In this document: positions 1 to 12,932 of the stretch, in pieces
How the letters are laid out: each line of letters begins with the position of its first letter
How positions within the stretch are numbered: position 1 is the first letter of the stretch
Translations under genes and position numbers: made by a program
The notes under the pieces: model-generated
Seen by the model: only the letters and a program-made list of their open reading frames with translations
Told to the model about the DNA's origin: nothing
The model's database searches: none
Assembly (NCBI RefSeq): GCF_000315625.1
Contig: NW_005434449.1
Location: 3,273 to 53,521 of the forward strand
Origin: Guillardia theta CCMP2712
Lineage: Eukaryota > Cryptophyceae > Pyrenomonadales > Geminigeraceae
Direction: 5' to 3'
Length of the DNA: 50,249 nt

Positions 1-21
1 GTCGCAGGAGGAGGAGGTTGG

Positions 22-78
<57 letters not shown>

Positions 79-1803
79 CAGCTACCAACCCAAGTAGGAG
101 TAGGAGGAGGAGGGCATCTTGCTTTGGGAGCACTTGTAATGCCACAGGAGCCGTCGGCCTGGGGGAAGTTGGTGCATGCTCAAGCAAGGCTGCAGCAGCA
201 GCGGGAGGAGGTTGAAGGAGAGATTCAACGGCAACAGCTGCAGCTGCAGAGCAGCGGGTTCGACAGGGAGCAGTGGATGGAAAAACTAAGGATGCATCGA
301 GAACAGCTGCAGCAGATGATGGGAAAGAGACCATTGGATCAAGGTTCTCAAGTTCACCTCGACCAGGAACCAAGAGATCAGCTAGGGCAGTACAAGAACC
401 GTCGCCCTCGTCATAAACGTCGTCAACAGGGGCAGGGGCAGCAGGGGCAGGGGCAGGGGCAGGGGCAGGGGCAGCACTTTCCCGCTCGTCGCTTCCAGCA
501 GCAGCAGGGCGGAGTGGAGGGGGCGGGTAACGGGAGGAAGCAGAACGGGAAGAAGAGACGGGTGGGCGATCTACATGGAGCTGAGCAGCAGCAGAAGTTC
601 GTGCGAGGATCCCCCAAGAAACTCCAAGGGAGTCCGGGCGGAGTCGGGCTAGACGAGGAGGACAAGGCAGGAGCTTCCAAGTTGCAGGGACGGGAACTGA
701 ACCCACTGGAGGGAGGGAAGGAGAAAGCGGAGGATGAGGAAAGACAGGACAGGGACAGGGTGCAAGAGGTACAGGTTCAGCCGCACGATCAGCACGGGGG
801 CGGTGAAATGTCAGGTCAACATAGTAGGGAAGAAACAGATCAGGGGCAACGGAAAGTTCCTGTTGTCATGCCGTACACGGCAGGGAAGGAGCCGCAGGAG
901 GATGTGCAGAAGCAGAGAGAGCTAGCACAAGCAGGACAGCAGGAACAGCAGGAACTAGAAACGCAGCAGCAGGGGCAGCAGCAGCAGCAGAAGGAGCGAC
1001 ATGAGCAACAACTGCAGGATACGCAGAGGAAGGAGTCGGAGCAGTCACAACGGGAGGAGGAGCAACGACCACAGCAGCACCAGCAGGAGGAGGAGCAGGA
1101 CACGCAGCAGCAAGGGCAAGAGAGCTTGTTCCAGCAGCAGCACGAGAAGGAGCAGCAAGAGCAGCAGCAGCAGCCGACGAAACACCAGCAGCAGGGAATA
1201 CAACGGGAGGGGGATATGGCGGAGCAACCACAACCGCAGCAGCAGCAGGGGCAGCAACAGCAGCAGCAACAGCAGCAGCAACAGCAGGAGGAGGAGGAGG
1301 AGGCGCAACAGCAGCAGGGGCAGCAGCAGCAGCAGCAGCAGCAGGGACAGGAGGGACAGAAACTGGGTTGCGAACAATCAAAACATAACGAGTCAGAGGA
1401 ATCAGAGAGAGTTTCAAGTGAGAATGCATCAGCCCCTCGTGAGAGCAACGAGCATCGGCCTAGAGGGATGGGGTCGAAGGTGGAGGAGGAGCAGGAGGAT
1501 AACAATCTCTCTCGAGATCAGGAACAAGGAGGACAGGAGGAGCTGGGGCAAGAGGAAGGGAAACGAGAGGAAGTGAACGAGAAGAGGACAGCGAAGGAGG
1601 AAGAGGCGCAGGCAGTAGGAAAGGAGGGGCCCTTGCATCCCAGCCTGCATGCTGTACAGCCACCGCAGCCCCCCGTCCTCCCCTCTGCCTTGGTCAGCTT
1701 CGGAGGTGCCGCCCTGCGCGCGGAGGAGAAGGAGAAGAGGCTGAGGGCGTTGAAGAGACTGCGAGACGAGAACGAGGAGGAGCATGTGCGACTTCTGGTG
1801 TGA
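1..1803 (+). CDS. Glutamine-rich low-complexity protein, 5' end cut by window edge
   Basis: One frame is open from the first base to a TGA at 1801-1803, about 600 codons, so the true start lies left of the window; an internal ATG sits at 139. The visible N-terminus is a polyglutamine run encoded by CAG repeats, then about 80 residues with heptad-like Q/E/L spacing around FDREQWMEKLRMHREQLQQM, which suggests a coiled coil. The middle, roughly residues 130 to 500, is almost all Q, E, R and G, with short G-Q-G-Q repeats and long Q blocks at 1220-1350. The last 30 residues are a charged helix (RAEEKEKRLRALKRLRDENE). There is no recognisable catalytic domain. Such Q/E-rich proteins are often nuclear coactivators or RNA-granule proteins, but that is only analogy. 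It converges on the kinase gene at 2122. The many long open frames on the opposite strand here are mirror images of CAG repeats. Confidence 0.6.
25..75 (+). repeat. (CAG)17 microsatellite coding polyglutamine
   Basis: Seventeen uninterrupted CAG triplets lie in the frame of the glutamine-rich protein. Further interrupted CAG/CAA blocks occur at 960-990 and 1220-1350. Confidence 0.95.
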
Positions 1804-2121
1804 CGGAGGACGAGGAGAGTGAGAATCGACTGACGATCATGGCAGGGGGAAGCAGCACGACTGAGCAAGTTGTTGGAGGAGAAGGAGGAAGTAAGGATAG
1901 AGGAGTTGCGAGGATGACGGGGGATTGGGTGCGGGGTGGGGGGGGGGCTGTTACGAGGACGAGGAGCAGGAGGAACATGAACAGGGGCAGGGCAGGGGCA
2001 GGAGCACGGGGCTGGACTGGGGCTGATCTCTCACTTTACTCGCAGTCTCTCCGGGTCCTTCAAGATGTGCTCAGCCGAGCTCAGCGACGGCAGGAGGAGA
2101 GCCGGGGGAGGCGCCGCGTCC
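1804..2121. other. Convergent 3' intergenic, purine-rich
   Basis: About 320 bases between the stop of the glutamine-rich gene (+) and the proposed stop of the kinase (-). It is rich in GGA and GAGG with a run of G near 1934-1947. I see no gene; it should hold both 3' UTRs. Confidence 0.6.
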
Positions 2122-4943
2122 TCATGACTGCATCTTCTCTCCGCTGAGCCACTCGGCCACCACCGTCTCCGGGCTGAGAGGAGAAGAGCAGCGTCAAGAG
2201 AGAAAGGGAGGGGGAGGGCGAGAGGAGAAGGGGGTGGGGGGAGCAGGGAGCAGGAAGAGAGGGTGGGGAGAAGGAGGGGGAGGGGAGGGGAGAGGAGGAG
2301 GAGGGGGGGGAGGAGAGAGGGCAAGGGTGAGAATGATAGAGAAGAAGAGGGTCAGGAGGAGGGGGAGGAGAGGAAGAGGAGGGAGATCTACCTCTGTGCA
2401 TAACGGAGGATAAAAGGATGCTGAAGCAGTTGCTCGCACGTCCCTCTACTTTGCTCCTGCCGGCCATTCAGAACCAACGACAACTCTTTCCTCTCCCTCT
2501 CCCTCCTCCTTCCCCCTTGTCTCCCCTCCTCCCGCCTTGCTCCCCTCCTCTTTCCCCCTCCGGCTCTCATCCCTCCCCTTCCTCCTCCTCCTCCTCTTCG
2601 ATAACTTCGAGTCCACTTACCTGTTTGTGCAAGCAAATGGCCACGAACTCGTTGAACTCAGCGGAGTACTCAGGTCCTGAGGAGCAATCAGGACGTAGCT
2701 TGTGGGGTTGAGAAGGGAGGGGCTGGGGCTGGGGCTGGGGCTGGGGCTGGGGCTGGGGCAGGGGCAGGGGCAGGGGCAGGAGGGCAACCAGGAGAAGGAG
2801 GGTTCTGGTTGAGGATGGTGAGGACAAGGTCGAAGTATCTGTAAGGGCGTGAGAGGATAGAAGAGGTTCAGGAGCAGCAGACTTCATGTCCGGTCGAACG
2901 TTGTAGGGATATCTGGTAACGCCTTTCAGTAATCTTCCTCCTCCCCTCCCCTACCCTCATCCATTGACTTCATTCCCGCCTCTCCCTCCACATCGTTCTC
3001 TCCCCTCACCCTCCTCTCCCGTCCCTCTCCCGTCCGCTTCCTCTCTCTTCTTCACTTCCTCCAGCTCTTCCTCGACTTACTTTCCGAGAACGCACTCAGT
3101 CGCTATCAGGCCAACGGCCCACACGTCAGCAGGGAAGGAGTAGCGCTTGCCCTGCAGGAGGAGGAGGAGGAGGAGGAGGAGAAAGAGCAAGACATGTCAG
3201 ACTACCAGCCTCCCCCTCTTCTCAGTACCTGCATCCTCTCTGGGGACATGTAGATGGCGGTTCCTGTAAACGTCTCCGCCTGTACTGGATTATCCACCCA
3301 CACTGCTCCACCCTCTCCCCATCCTCCTCCACAACCACTTGCTGCCCTTCCTCCCCCTCCCTCGTCCTTCCGTCCACCTCAGCCTCCGTCAGACTTCCAC
3401 CTTCCTCTCTCAACCTTCCTTCCCTTAGCTCCTCCTCTCTGTCTCGGCTGCTCAGCCTCACCTGCGCCATAGTATTGTCCATGGCTCGCGAAATCCCAAA
3501 GTCCGCGAGCTGGCGGCAGCGACTTACAAGAGAAGGAGGAAAGGGGAGCAAGAACCTTGACGACACCAGAGGAGTGGAGGAGGACGTTGCCAGGCTTCAA
3601 GTCACGATGAATGTTGTGTCTCTCCTGCCAGTCACATCACGACAAGATGGCGAAGAAAAGGAAAAGGAGGAGCAGCAGGAGCATCAGGAGGAGAACGAGC
3701 AGCAGGACTAGGAGGAGAAGGTGAGAGGCACGGGGGGGGGGGGGGGAAGGGAGGAGGAACCTTGTGGAGGAAGTGAAGGCCTTGCAAGATCTGACGGGTG
3801 ATGATCGAAACAACTTCCTCTGTCGGCTGCAGGACTCGAGGTTGAGCAGGAGGTTTGGAGCGAGGGAAGGGCGTTACCTTGGGGCAGCGCTTCAAAGCTG
3901 CATCAAGACTGCAACTTCACGTTATCGCCTGTCCCACACGCACGAGCGAGCACCTTCCCGCGTCCATCAATTCCATCGCTATGTACCTGCCCAGCACTGT
4001 CAGCTCCTTGTGCCTCATCCCAAGACCTGCTCGTCCTACATCACTGGGTCGCTCCAAAACGCGTCGTAGAACTCAACAAGATTGGGGCAGACCCCCCTGA
4101 GCCAACCACGTCACGAGAATCGAAGCTCGTGGCATCAAGCCACCTGCTCTGAGCGCCTAACAAAGTCTTCAGCTCGGTTATCATCTGTTCGCATTTCCCT
4201 TTGTCGTTGACGTTGATGGCTGAGGAGCAGGTCAGAATGCAAGAGCTGGAGCACAACACGAGTGGAACCTTTCAAAGCAATCTGTCGTTGAGTGGGGAGA
4301 TGCAACGCTCGTCGGACCTGCTGCCTGTCACAAGACATGCGGAGGAGGGTAGAAACAGCATACAGTGCCAGAAGCTCCTTCTCCGAGCGCCTTATCATCG
4401 AGCTACGAGTAGCTCAGTTCCACCTCATCCTCATTCTCCTCTACTCATCGTCCCCCTCCCGTCCTCCTCCCCCTCCCGCCCTCCTCTCCTCAGAACCTGG
4501 AGGTCGCTCATCTGTAGCGTGGAGATTGGACCTGACTAACAGTCAGACTCGCTACATGACTTCGCAGCAGACGCACCAGACCCGGCTGGGGTCTGTTGGA
4601 TCCCAGTGGACTTGACTCTGCAGAGAGGTCAAGCTAGGGAAAGAGGAAGGAGCAGGGGGGGGAAGAGAGGGAAAGGGGGAACGAGCAGGCGAGGGAAAGG
4701 GGAACGAGCAGGAACGCACTTAAAGTCATCGAGGTTGAACGTTCCGCTTGCTGTGATATCGAAGGTGTTCGACCTCGCCCCACCACCCAAGATGCCCTTC
4801 AAGCAGCAGCTTGTCAGTCCACCAGTCGTCCACCCCTCCCTTACTCCCATCGCCTGAAATTGCCCTCCTCTCTTCCGCGCGGAACATACCTCACAGCCTG
4901 CTTCCGATCCAACTGCGAGACCGACCGTAGGCTTCTTCGGCAT
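2122..4943 (-). CDS. MAP kinase kinase-like (STE7/MEK family) protein kinase
   Basis: A protein kinase split over about ten short exons, read leftwards from ATG at 4941-4943 (MPKKPTVGLAVGSEAGC). Kinase landmarks in order: TASGTFNLDDFK near 4745; VRRALHLPTQRQIALK, with the ATP-binding Lys, near 4290; AINVNDKGKCEQMITELKTL near 4200; CPNLVEFYDAFW near 4065; YIAMELMDAGSLDAALK, split by introns, near 3990-3900; the catalytic loop HRDLKPGNVLL at 3585-3609; LADFGISR with DFG at 3494-3502; TFTGTAIYMSPERM around 3240-3280; SFPADVWAVGLIATECVLGK near 3100-3145; EFNEFVAICLHKQ near 2625-2665; EQLLQHPFILRYAQ near 2415; and a proposed last exon ending VAEWLSGEKMQS. MELMDAGSLD and GTAIYMSPERM are typical of MAP2K proteins, which phosphorylate a MAP kinase in the cytosol. 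Active-site residues look intact. The Gly-rich loop exon (AGSGAS, near 4580) has an unresolved junction. A proline/glutamine insert lies between subdomains IX and XI. Confidence 0.85.
2718..2780. repeat. (GGGGCT)n/(GGGGCA)n hexanucleotide tract inside the kinase gene
   Basis: About ten tandem hexanucleotides. Read on the minus strand in the kinase frame they encode alternating Pro-Gln and Pro-Leu, just before EFNEFVAICLHKQ. If exonic, they make a flexible insert between kinase subdomains IX and XI; if not, an extra intron is hidden here. Confidence 0.85.
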
Positions 4944-7081
4944 GTTGATCCCTAGGAAGCGTCAGATTACAGAAAGGCATGAAGGAAAGTTGCAACAAAG
5001 ACTCCTGCTTGCAGCACCTTCCCAAGCCTGTTGCCCTTCTACTCCCTCCCTCCCTCCCTCCCTCCCTCCCTTCACATTCCTACTCCTCCATATCTTCTGT
5101 TTCCTTCATCTGACCGCTTCATCCAATCACCCTCTGTCTGATGTATTCATGACCCCTTCGATCCTCGCATCTCCTCGACTCCTTACGTCTCCTCCCCACT
5201 CTCCCTTGCGATCATTTTCTTGGTCTCTGTTCTTCCCCCTCTGTTCTCTGCTCCTCTCCTCCTTCCTTCCTCCTACTCTCTCTGTTCTCCATCACATCTC
5301 ACTCTCAGCATCTCCTCCGCCCCTTGCCCTTCCCCGGCCTTCTCCCTCCCCTCCCTTCCTCGTCCCTCCTGACGCTCCGCCGACGCTCTACATAGCGATT
5401 AGCCCTCAACTCTTTATCGTAAGCCAAATATCTCTTAATTTAGACAATTTGTATGTAATTAACATGAATATCTTTTAAAATACACGATAATTCGGCTAAT
5501 TGGCAGTATATTGAAATAGCTGACAGCCTCCAGGCTCTAATAATCAAGATCGATTCCATATTAACTGATATATGTCTAATTAATATAATTACCTGTTAAC
5601 ACTGGTTTGTTATACTACAAATATCCAACATCCGGCCGGGCATCGCTAAAGACTCAGTGACTCTGACCGGCGCCCGGGCCGGCCCGGCTAGAGTCCAACG
5701 AAAAGCTTGATAAACAACAAATTTACTTCAAGTTAGAGTTGACCAAATTGAGCGCAATTCATGATTCACCGGGCTGAGCTTCCGAAGTTCGTCCAATGAT
5801 GAGCCACTACTGTGACATCATCCTCAGTAGTGAACTTCTCACGTCGTGCAGCCTCAGGCTGGCGGCCGCCGCCCGGGCGCCCGGCCCGGCCCGGGCCGCC
5901 GGGGCCGGCGCTGCCGGAGCGCCGCGCCGAACCGTTGGAAGTTTGTCTGTTGGCGGCGCGGGCCCGATGAACTTGCCTACTTTGAGCTCCTAGCAAGCGG
6001 TCACACCCCACCCCCTAAAAGGGGTCAAGATATCGGTAATATCAGGGGGTACTCTGCACCCCCTCACGTCCCCCTGACCCTGGTTTGACTCACTTCCCCT
6101 AGTAAATACTACCCTACCCCTGGGTACTATCGTATCCACTTCCAGTACCCCATCGTTCGTAAGGGAGGTACACCCCGCTATGACCAGGTATGATTTCCTA
6201 AGACCGGCCTAGCGATGAGCCTTCTTCCTTCACCCCTACCTACCCCCGCCCTGTAGTGTACACCCCCCTATAGTTTACTACCCACCAATATCCATATCAC
6301 TACCCTACCTTTGGTCACTTATTGGAGCCTACATCCCCCGGCCGAGATTTCCATGAGAAAATGGGAGCAGGGAGTGACGGGGGGCATTGGAGGGAGAGAA
6401 TGGACGGATGTGCAAGATGAGAGGGAGGAGAGAAGGCTAGAGATGTAGACAGACCTTGAGAGACGAGGTTAGCATGTTATCAGGTAGACACTGAACAGTT
6501 TCATTGCGAAACTACATGCAGAGGTACTATCTAGGACAAGACATCTGCGAGGGATAATAAGTGGTGTAGAGATTATATCGTGACAAGACCTTACCTGGAC
6601 AGATAACGTGAAAAAGCTGACTGAACAAAAAGATAGGAAGAGAGAAGGTGGAGTGTAATAGAAAGGGTGGGAAGGTTCTTGTGAAGGTAAATCAAGATGA
6701 AGGTCGGAATTATGTTGATTAGTAGACCTTTCGAGATCAAGGCATCAACACCGAGGGACAGAGGGTGCAGAGGATTAGGGGAAAATTTCAGCTTTGGGAC
6801 ATTCTGAAGCGAGCTGGGGAAGGTATCTTTGTTGGTGTCCTCCTTTCAATCCCTTGAAAGTCCTTCTAGGAACTGATTCTTTCGATGTCAGAAAAAGGCC
6901 TGCCCTCCCTCCCTCCCTCTTTCTGTTGGGATCAAGATACTCCGAAATCACCGGATGTAAACGGGAGAGCTTTCTTTTGACCTTCCTGCCCCCATCGTTT
7001 CCTTGAGCCCCTCCTCCACGTACCTTCTCCTCCGATAAAGCAAGCGTTGCTGCAAGCGGCAGAAGTAGCAACCGAGTGAGA
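4944..7081. other. Gene-poor region with sharp base-composition blocks
   Basis: From 4944 to about 5400 the sequence is pyrimidine-rich. 5410-5630 is AT-rich. 5636-5700 and 5870-5965 are extremely GC-rich islands made of CCGG/GCCC/GGGCC words. 6000-6330 carries dozens of CACCCC, CCCCTA and TACCCTACC words. 6340-6680 is purine-rich. No open frame shows protein-like composition or domain similarity. The right end should include the 5' region of the channel gene. Confidence 0.5.
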
Positions 7082-9877
<2,796 letters not shown>

Positions 9878-9944
9878 GAGGGGAGGGAGAGAGGGAAGAC
9901 TTACAGAAGAATTCTCGTCGATGAAGAAAGTTGAGAGAAGAGTC

Positions 9945-12333
9945 TTAGAAATTGAACATTCCTCCATAATGATCTGCAGTTTCTCTAAATTTACCGGGCG
10001 CTGTATGAAAAGCTCCCTGTAATCCCTCTTATCCTCCCTTTCTCATCCTCTCCTCTTCTCTTTCCCCTTCATCTCTTTCCCTCGCTTCCCCTTTCTCCCC
10101 TCGCATCCTGTCCTGTCCTGTCCTGTCCTGTCCTGTCCTGTCCTGTCCTGTCCTGTCCGGTCCGGTCCGGTCCGGTCCTTTTCCCACAGCGCTCGGACCT
10201 TAGACTGGTCGTGGAGGGAGATAGCATGCGACATGTCGGAGAAGTTCGTCCGCTTGACCTCGACCATCGCCTCCTCCAATCCCCGCACTCCAGACCCCGG
10301 AGCATCAGGGCCGCAGTCCATCGCCGCTGCCCTGCAGGACCAGGTGAGTTGAGGAGCAGGAGCAGGAGCAGGAGTACGGGGGCGGGGGGTAGGTCGAGAA
10401 GGAGGAGGAGGAGGAGGAGGAGGAGGAGGAGGAGGAGGAGGAGGAGGAGGAGGAGGTGGTGGTGGTGGTGGTGTGGTGGTGGAGGAGGAGGAAGGGATTC
10501 GCTCACGAGACGAGGCAGCCCAAGAGGATGCAAGAGGCTCGATTGTCTGCGAGCAGCGCATCCTTGCACCGCAAGCGCCTGTGCTCCCATATGACAGGCC
10601 CACCGTCCTCCCCGATGGCTTCTTGGAACTGGAGGAGGGGTCAGAGGAAGCAGCAGCGAGGAGGGAGCAGCAGTACCTGAGCCTCCAGGTCGATCTTGTC
10701 CTCCGTCACCGTGAAGATCTCCTCGAACCTCGGATGCAGAAGCTTCCCAGCTTGCATGACATGCTTCTCTGCCTGATCCGAAGAGATCATACGGGAAGAA
10801 GAGCTGAGGAACAGAGACAGAGAGGAGTAGAGGAGCATGGGGAGGGAAGGAGGAGAAGCAGGAGGAGGCGAGGAGGAGCTGGGGATGGTCAAGAAACCTC
10901 TTGGTATTCTCTCGTCGAGTTGTCAAGGATGCCCCAGACATCAGCGTCGAGCGATCGCAGGTCCTCCTGCGCGGGGTGAGGTGCGCAAGGTCCAGCAGAC
11001 GCCCGCCAGCACCTCCAGCTTGGGGTCCCACAGACGAGGATGCTGAGCCTCGTCTCCAGCTGCGGTCAACTCATCGGCCTGGCAGGAGGGTGAGGGGAGG
11101 GGGGCGTGTCAGGACCTGCACCTGCTGCAAGTGCGACGAGAACTTCCTGTTGGCCTCGCTCAGCTCCCTGAACCTCCCGGCAAACTCTGAGCCCTCCAGG
11201 TGGCCTATCCCCCCGATCTCGCTCGAGTTCAGCAGGAGCACCGCGTCTGAGGTGGCAGCTACAGCATGCAGGCCCCCCCCGCGGATGACGCATCCGTTCA
11301 CTTGCCACCTTCCCTGCACGATGAGGGTCGCGAAAGGCTCGTCCTGCACCCCCCCTTTGCCTGCGACGAGGACTGCGAGTCAGGAGGAGCAAGCACGAGT
11401 GTCTCCTTCTCCTCACCTTCATACGCCTCCCCGTCGCGTTCTGTGCCATCGCAACGGACTCGAATCGGCCGCTCGTTCGCCTGCCCAGCAGGACCGCCAT
11501 CCACAAGAGCGGGCGAGGAGAGTCCAGCCCGAGGACCGTCAGGTTCTTGAAGTTCAAGCTGGAGTGAACGAGGAGGCGCGAGACGTTGTGCGTTCCTGCT
11601 TCGATCCCCACAGTCCCGTTGCTTCGTACCTCCACTCTCAGTCAGTCCCCAGCTACGCTCACAGCTCCAGCAGCTCTCCCACCTGGAGCAGCGCTTGTTG
11701 AAGAGACGCGATCTGCGACGGCACACGCACCAAGCTGGGATGCAGTTGGCCATGCTCCTCGAGGTACAAGCGCTCAAGGGCTGACGAAATGGAGGCATCG
11801 GAGACGTTGCTCAAGTCAGGAGACTCGGTGGTGAGCCATCGCTCTAGGGTGCGTTGAAACTGCATGTAATTCTCCTTGGGCACATGCAAGACAGCTTCAA
11901 AGAACCTCTGAACATCCTCCGGTTCGAGATGAGAGGTGTTCTTGTCCGGCTGGTCTACCATGCCATAATAAATCACACTCTGAGCAAACTTGGCGTTGTC
12001 AACATCGTCGGAAAGATACCACTCTCGACATCTCTGTACGATCATGTCCTTGATTTTCTGTTTCTGTTGAGGAGTTGCACGCGTTCTCAGGAATTGCTTA
12101 AAATCCATGTTTAGATCAAGTTCGGAGAGGTGATCGCAGTTTTCCTCCCCTTCTTCCATCAGTTCATCTTCCATCCCTCCTCGCAGCCTCATCATCAACT
12201 TCCTTCCTCCTCCTCCTCCTCCTCCTCCTCCTCTGCCTGCTGGAAGCTGCCATACTTTACCTCCTTCCCGTCCACGAAGTCCGTGACCTTGAATCAGGGC
12301 GGTCACAATCACGATAGCCCAGCACACTCTCAT
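9945..12333 (-). CDS. Secreted protein with predicted right-handed beta-helix segment
   Basis: ATG at 12331-12333 opens with a signal peptide (MRVCWAIVIVTALIQGHG), a polyglycine stretch and a helical region (KQFLRTRATPQQKQKIKDMI). After a proposed phase-0 intron near 11640-11690 comes VRSNGTVGIEAGTHNVSRLL followed by short beta-strand repeats with N-X-S/T sites. A further exon (LIVQGRWQVNGCVIRGG, NSSEIGGIGHLEGSEF) is typical of pectate-lyase-like beta-helix coils. Later exons, all with sensible GT-AG borders, give HPRLWDPKLE joined to EDLRSLDADVWGILDNSTRE, then QAEKHVMQAGKLLHPRFEEI, WEHRRLRCKDALLADN and VEVKRTNFSDMSHAISLHDQ. The last exon is uncertain: one reading stops with TAA at 9945-9947. 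The pectin-lyase-like fold is used in carbohydrate binding or cleavage and in surface proteins; no catalytic residues can be assigned here. It converges on the channel gene. Confidence 0.65.
10108..10176. repeat. (GTCCT)n then (CCGGT)n pentanucleotide repeats
   Basis: About ten GTCCT units grade into four CCGGT units, inside a likely intron of the beta-helix gene near its 3' end. Confidence 0.95.
10396..10494 (+). repeat. (GGA)n / (GGT)n trinucleotide tract
   Basis: About twenty GGA triplets followed by GGT triplets. On the minus strand this is a long pyrimidine tract that probably lies in an intron of the beta-helix gene. Confidence 0.9.
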
Positions 12334-12770
12334 TTCCTCCCACTGGTCGGGACCTTCACGATTTTATGGTCTTGAATCAAATTGTTTGTCGAATCCTGCA
12401 AATTGTCTCAGTCCGTCTCAACGCTAGGATAATGATAGATAGCGATTCTACGACGAAGATCTCTACCCCCCCTCCTCTTCATGTTCGATCACCCAACTCC
12501 TCATTGAACCTCTCAACGTTTCTTTTATTATTGCCCACGTATTTATACATTAATACATGATGGTTCTTGTTATCTTCTACCACCATTATCGTCCTCATCA
12601 TCGTCATCGTCATCGTCATCGTCATTATTATCATCGTCGTCTCCAGCATTTCCATCATTATCGTCTTCATCGTCGCCATTACTACCGTCTTCATCATCTC
12701 ATTCTATATATTCATCCCCATCAATTATTCTATCTCCATCAATTATTCTATTTTTCTATCAATTATTCTA

Positions 12771-12932
12771 TCTCATCTCATCATTATCATCTTATTCTAT
12801 ACATCTCATCTCATCATTATCATCTTATTCTATACATCTCATCTCATCATTATCATCTTATTCTATACATCTCATCTCATCATTATCATCTTATTCTATA
12901 CATCTCATCTCATCATCGTCTCATTCAATACA
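12771..12932 (+). repeat. 33-bp minisatellite, four full copies plus a partial
   Basis: A 33-bp unit beginning TCTCATCTCATCATTATCAT repeats at 12771, 12804, 12837 and 12870, then a diverged copy follows from 12903. The flank 12600-12700 is a TCATCG-type simple repeat and 12715-12770 carries shorter CAATTATTCTAT repeats. The open frames through it are composition artefacts. Confidence 0.95.

Noticed and set aside
840-1505. Long minus-strand frames rich in Cys, Ala or Leu opposite the glutamine-rich gene
   Set aside because: They are the complements of CAG repeats in different phases. Their composition is not protein-like, and the plus frame is longer and has a mixed, helical C-terminus.
10108-10176. 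GGACA repeat translated as Asp-Arg-Thr-Gly repeats at the end of the beta-helix protein
   Set aside because: It has good donor and acceptor sites on both sides and sits between protein-like exons, so it is probably intronic.
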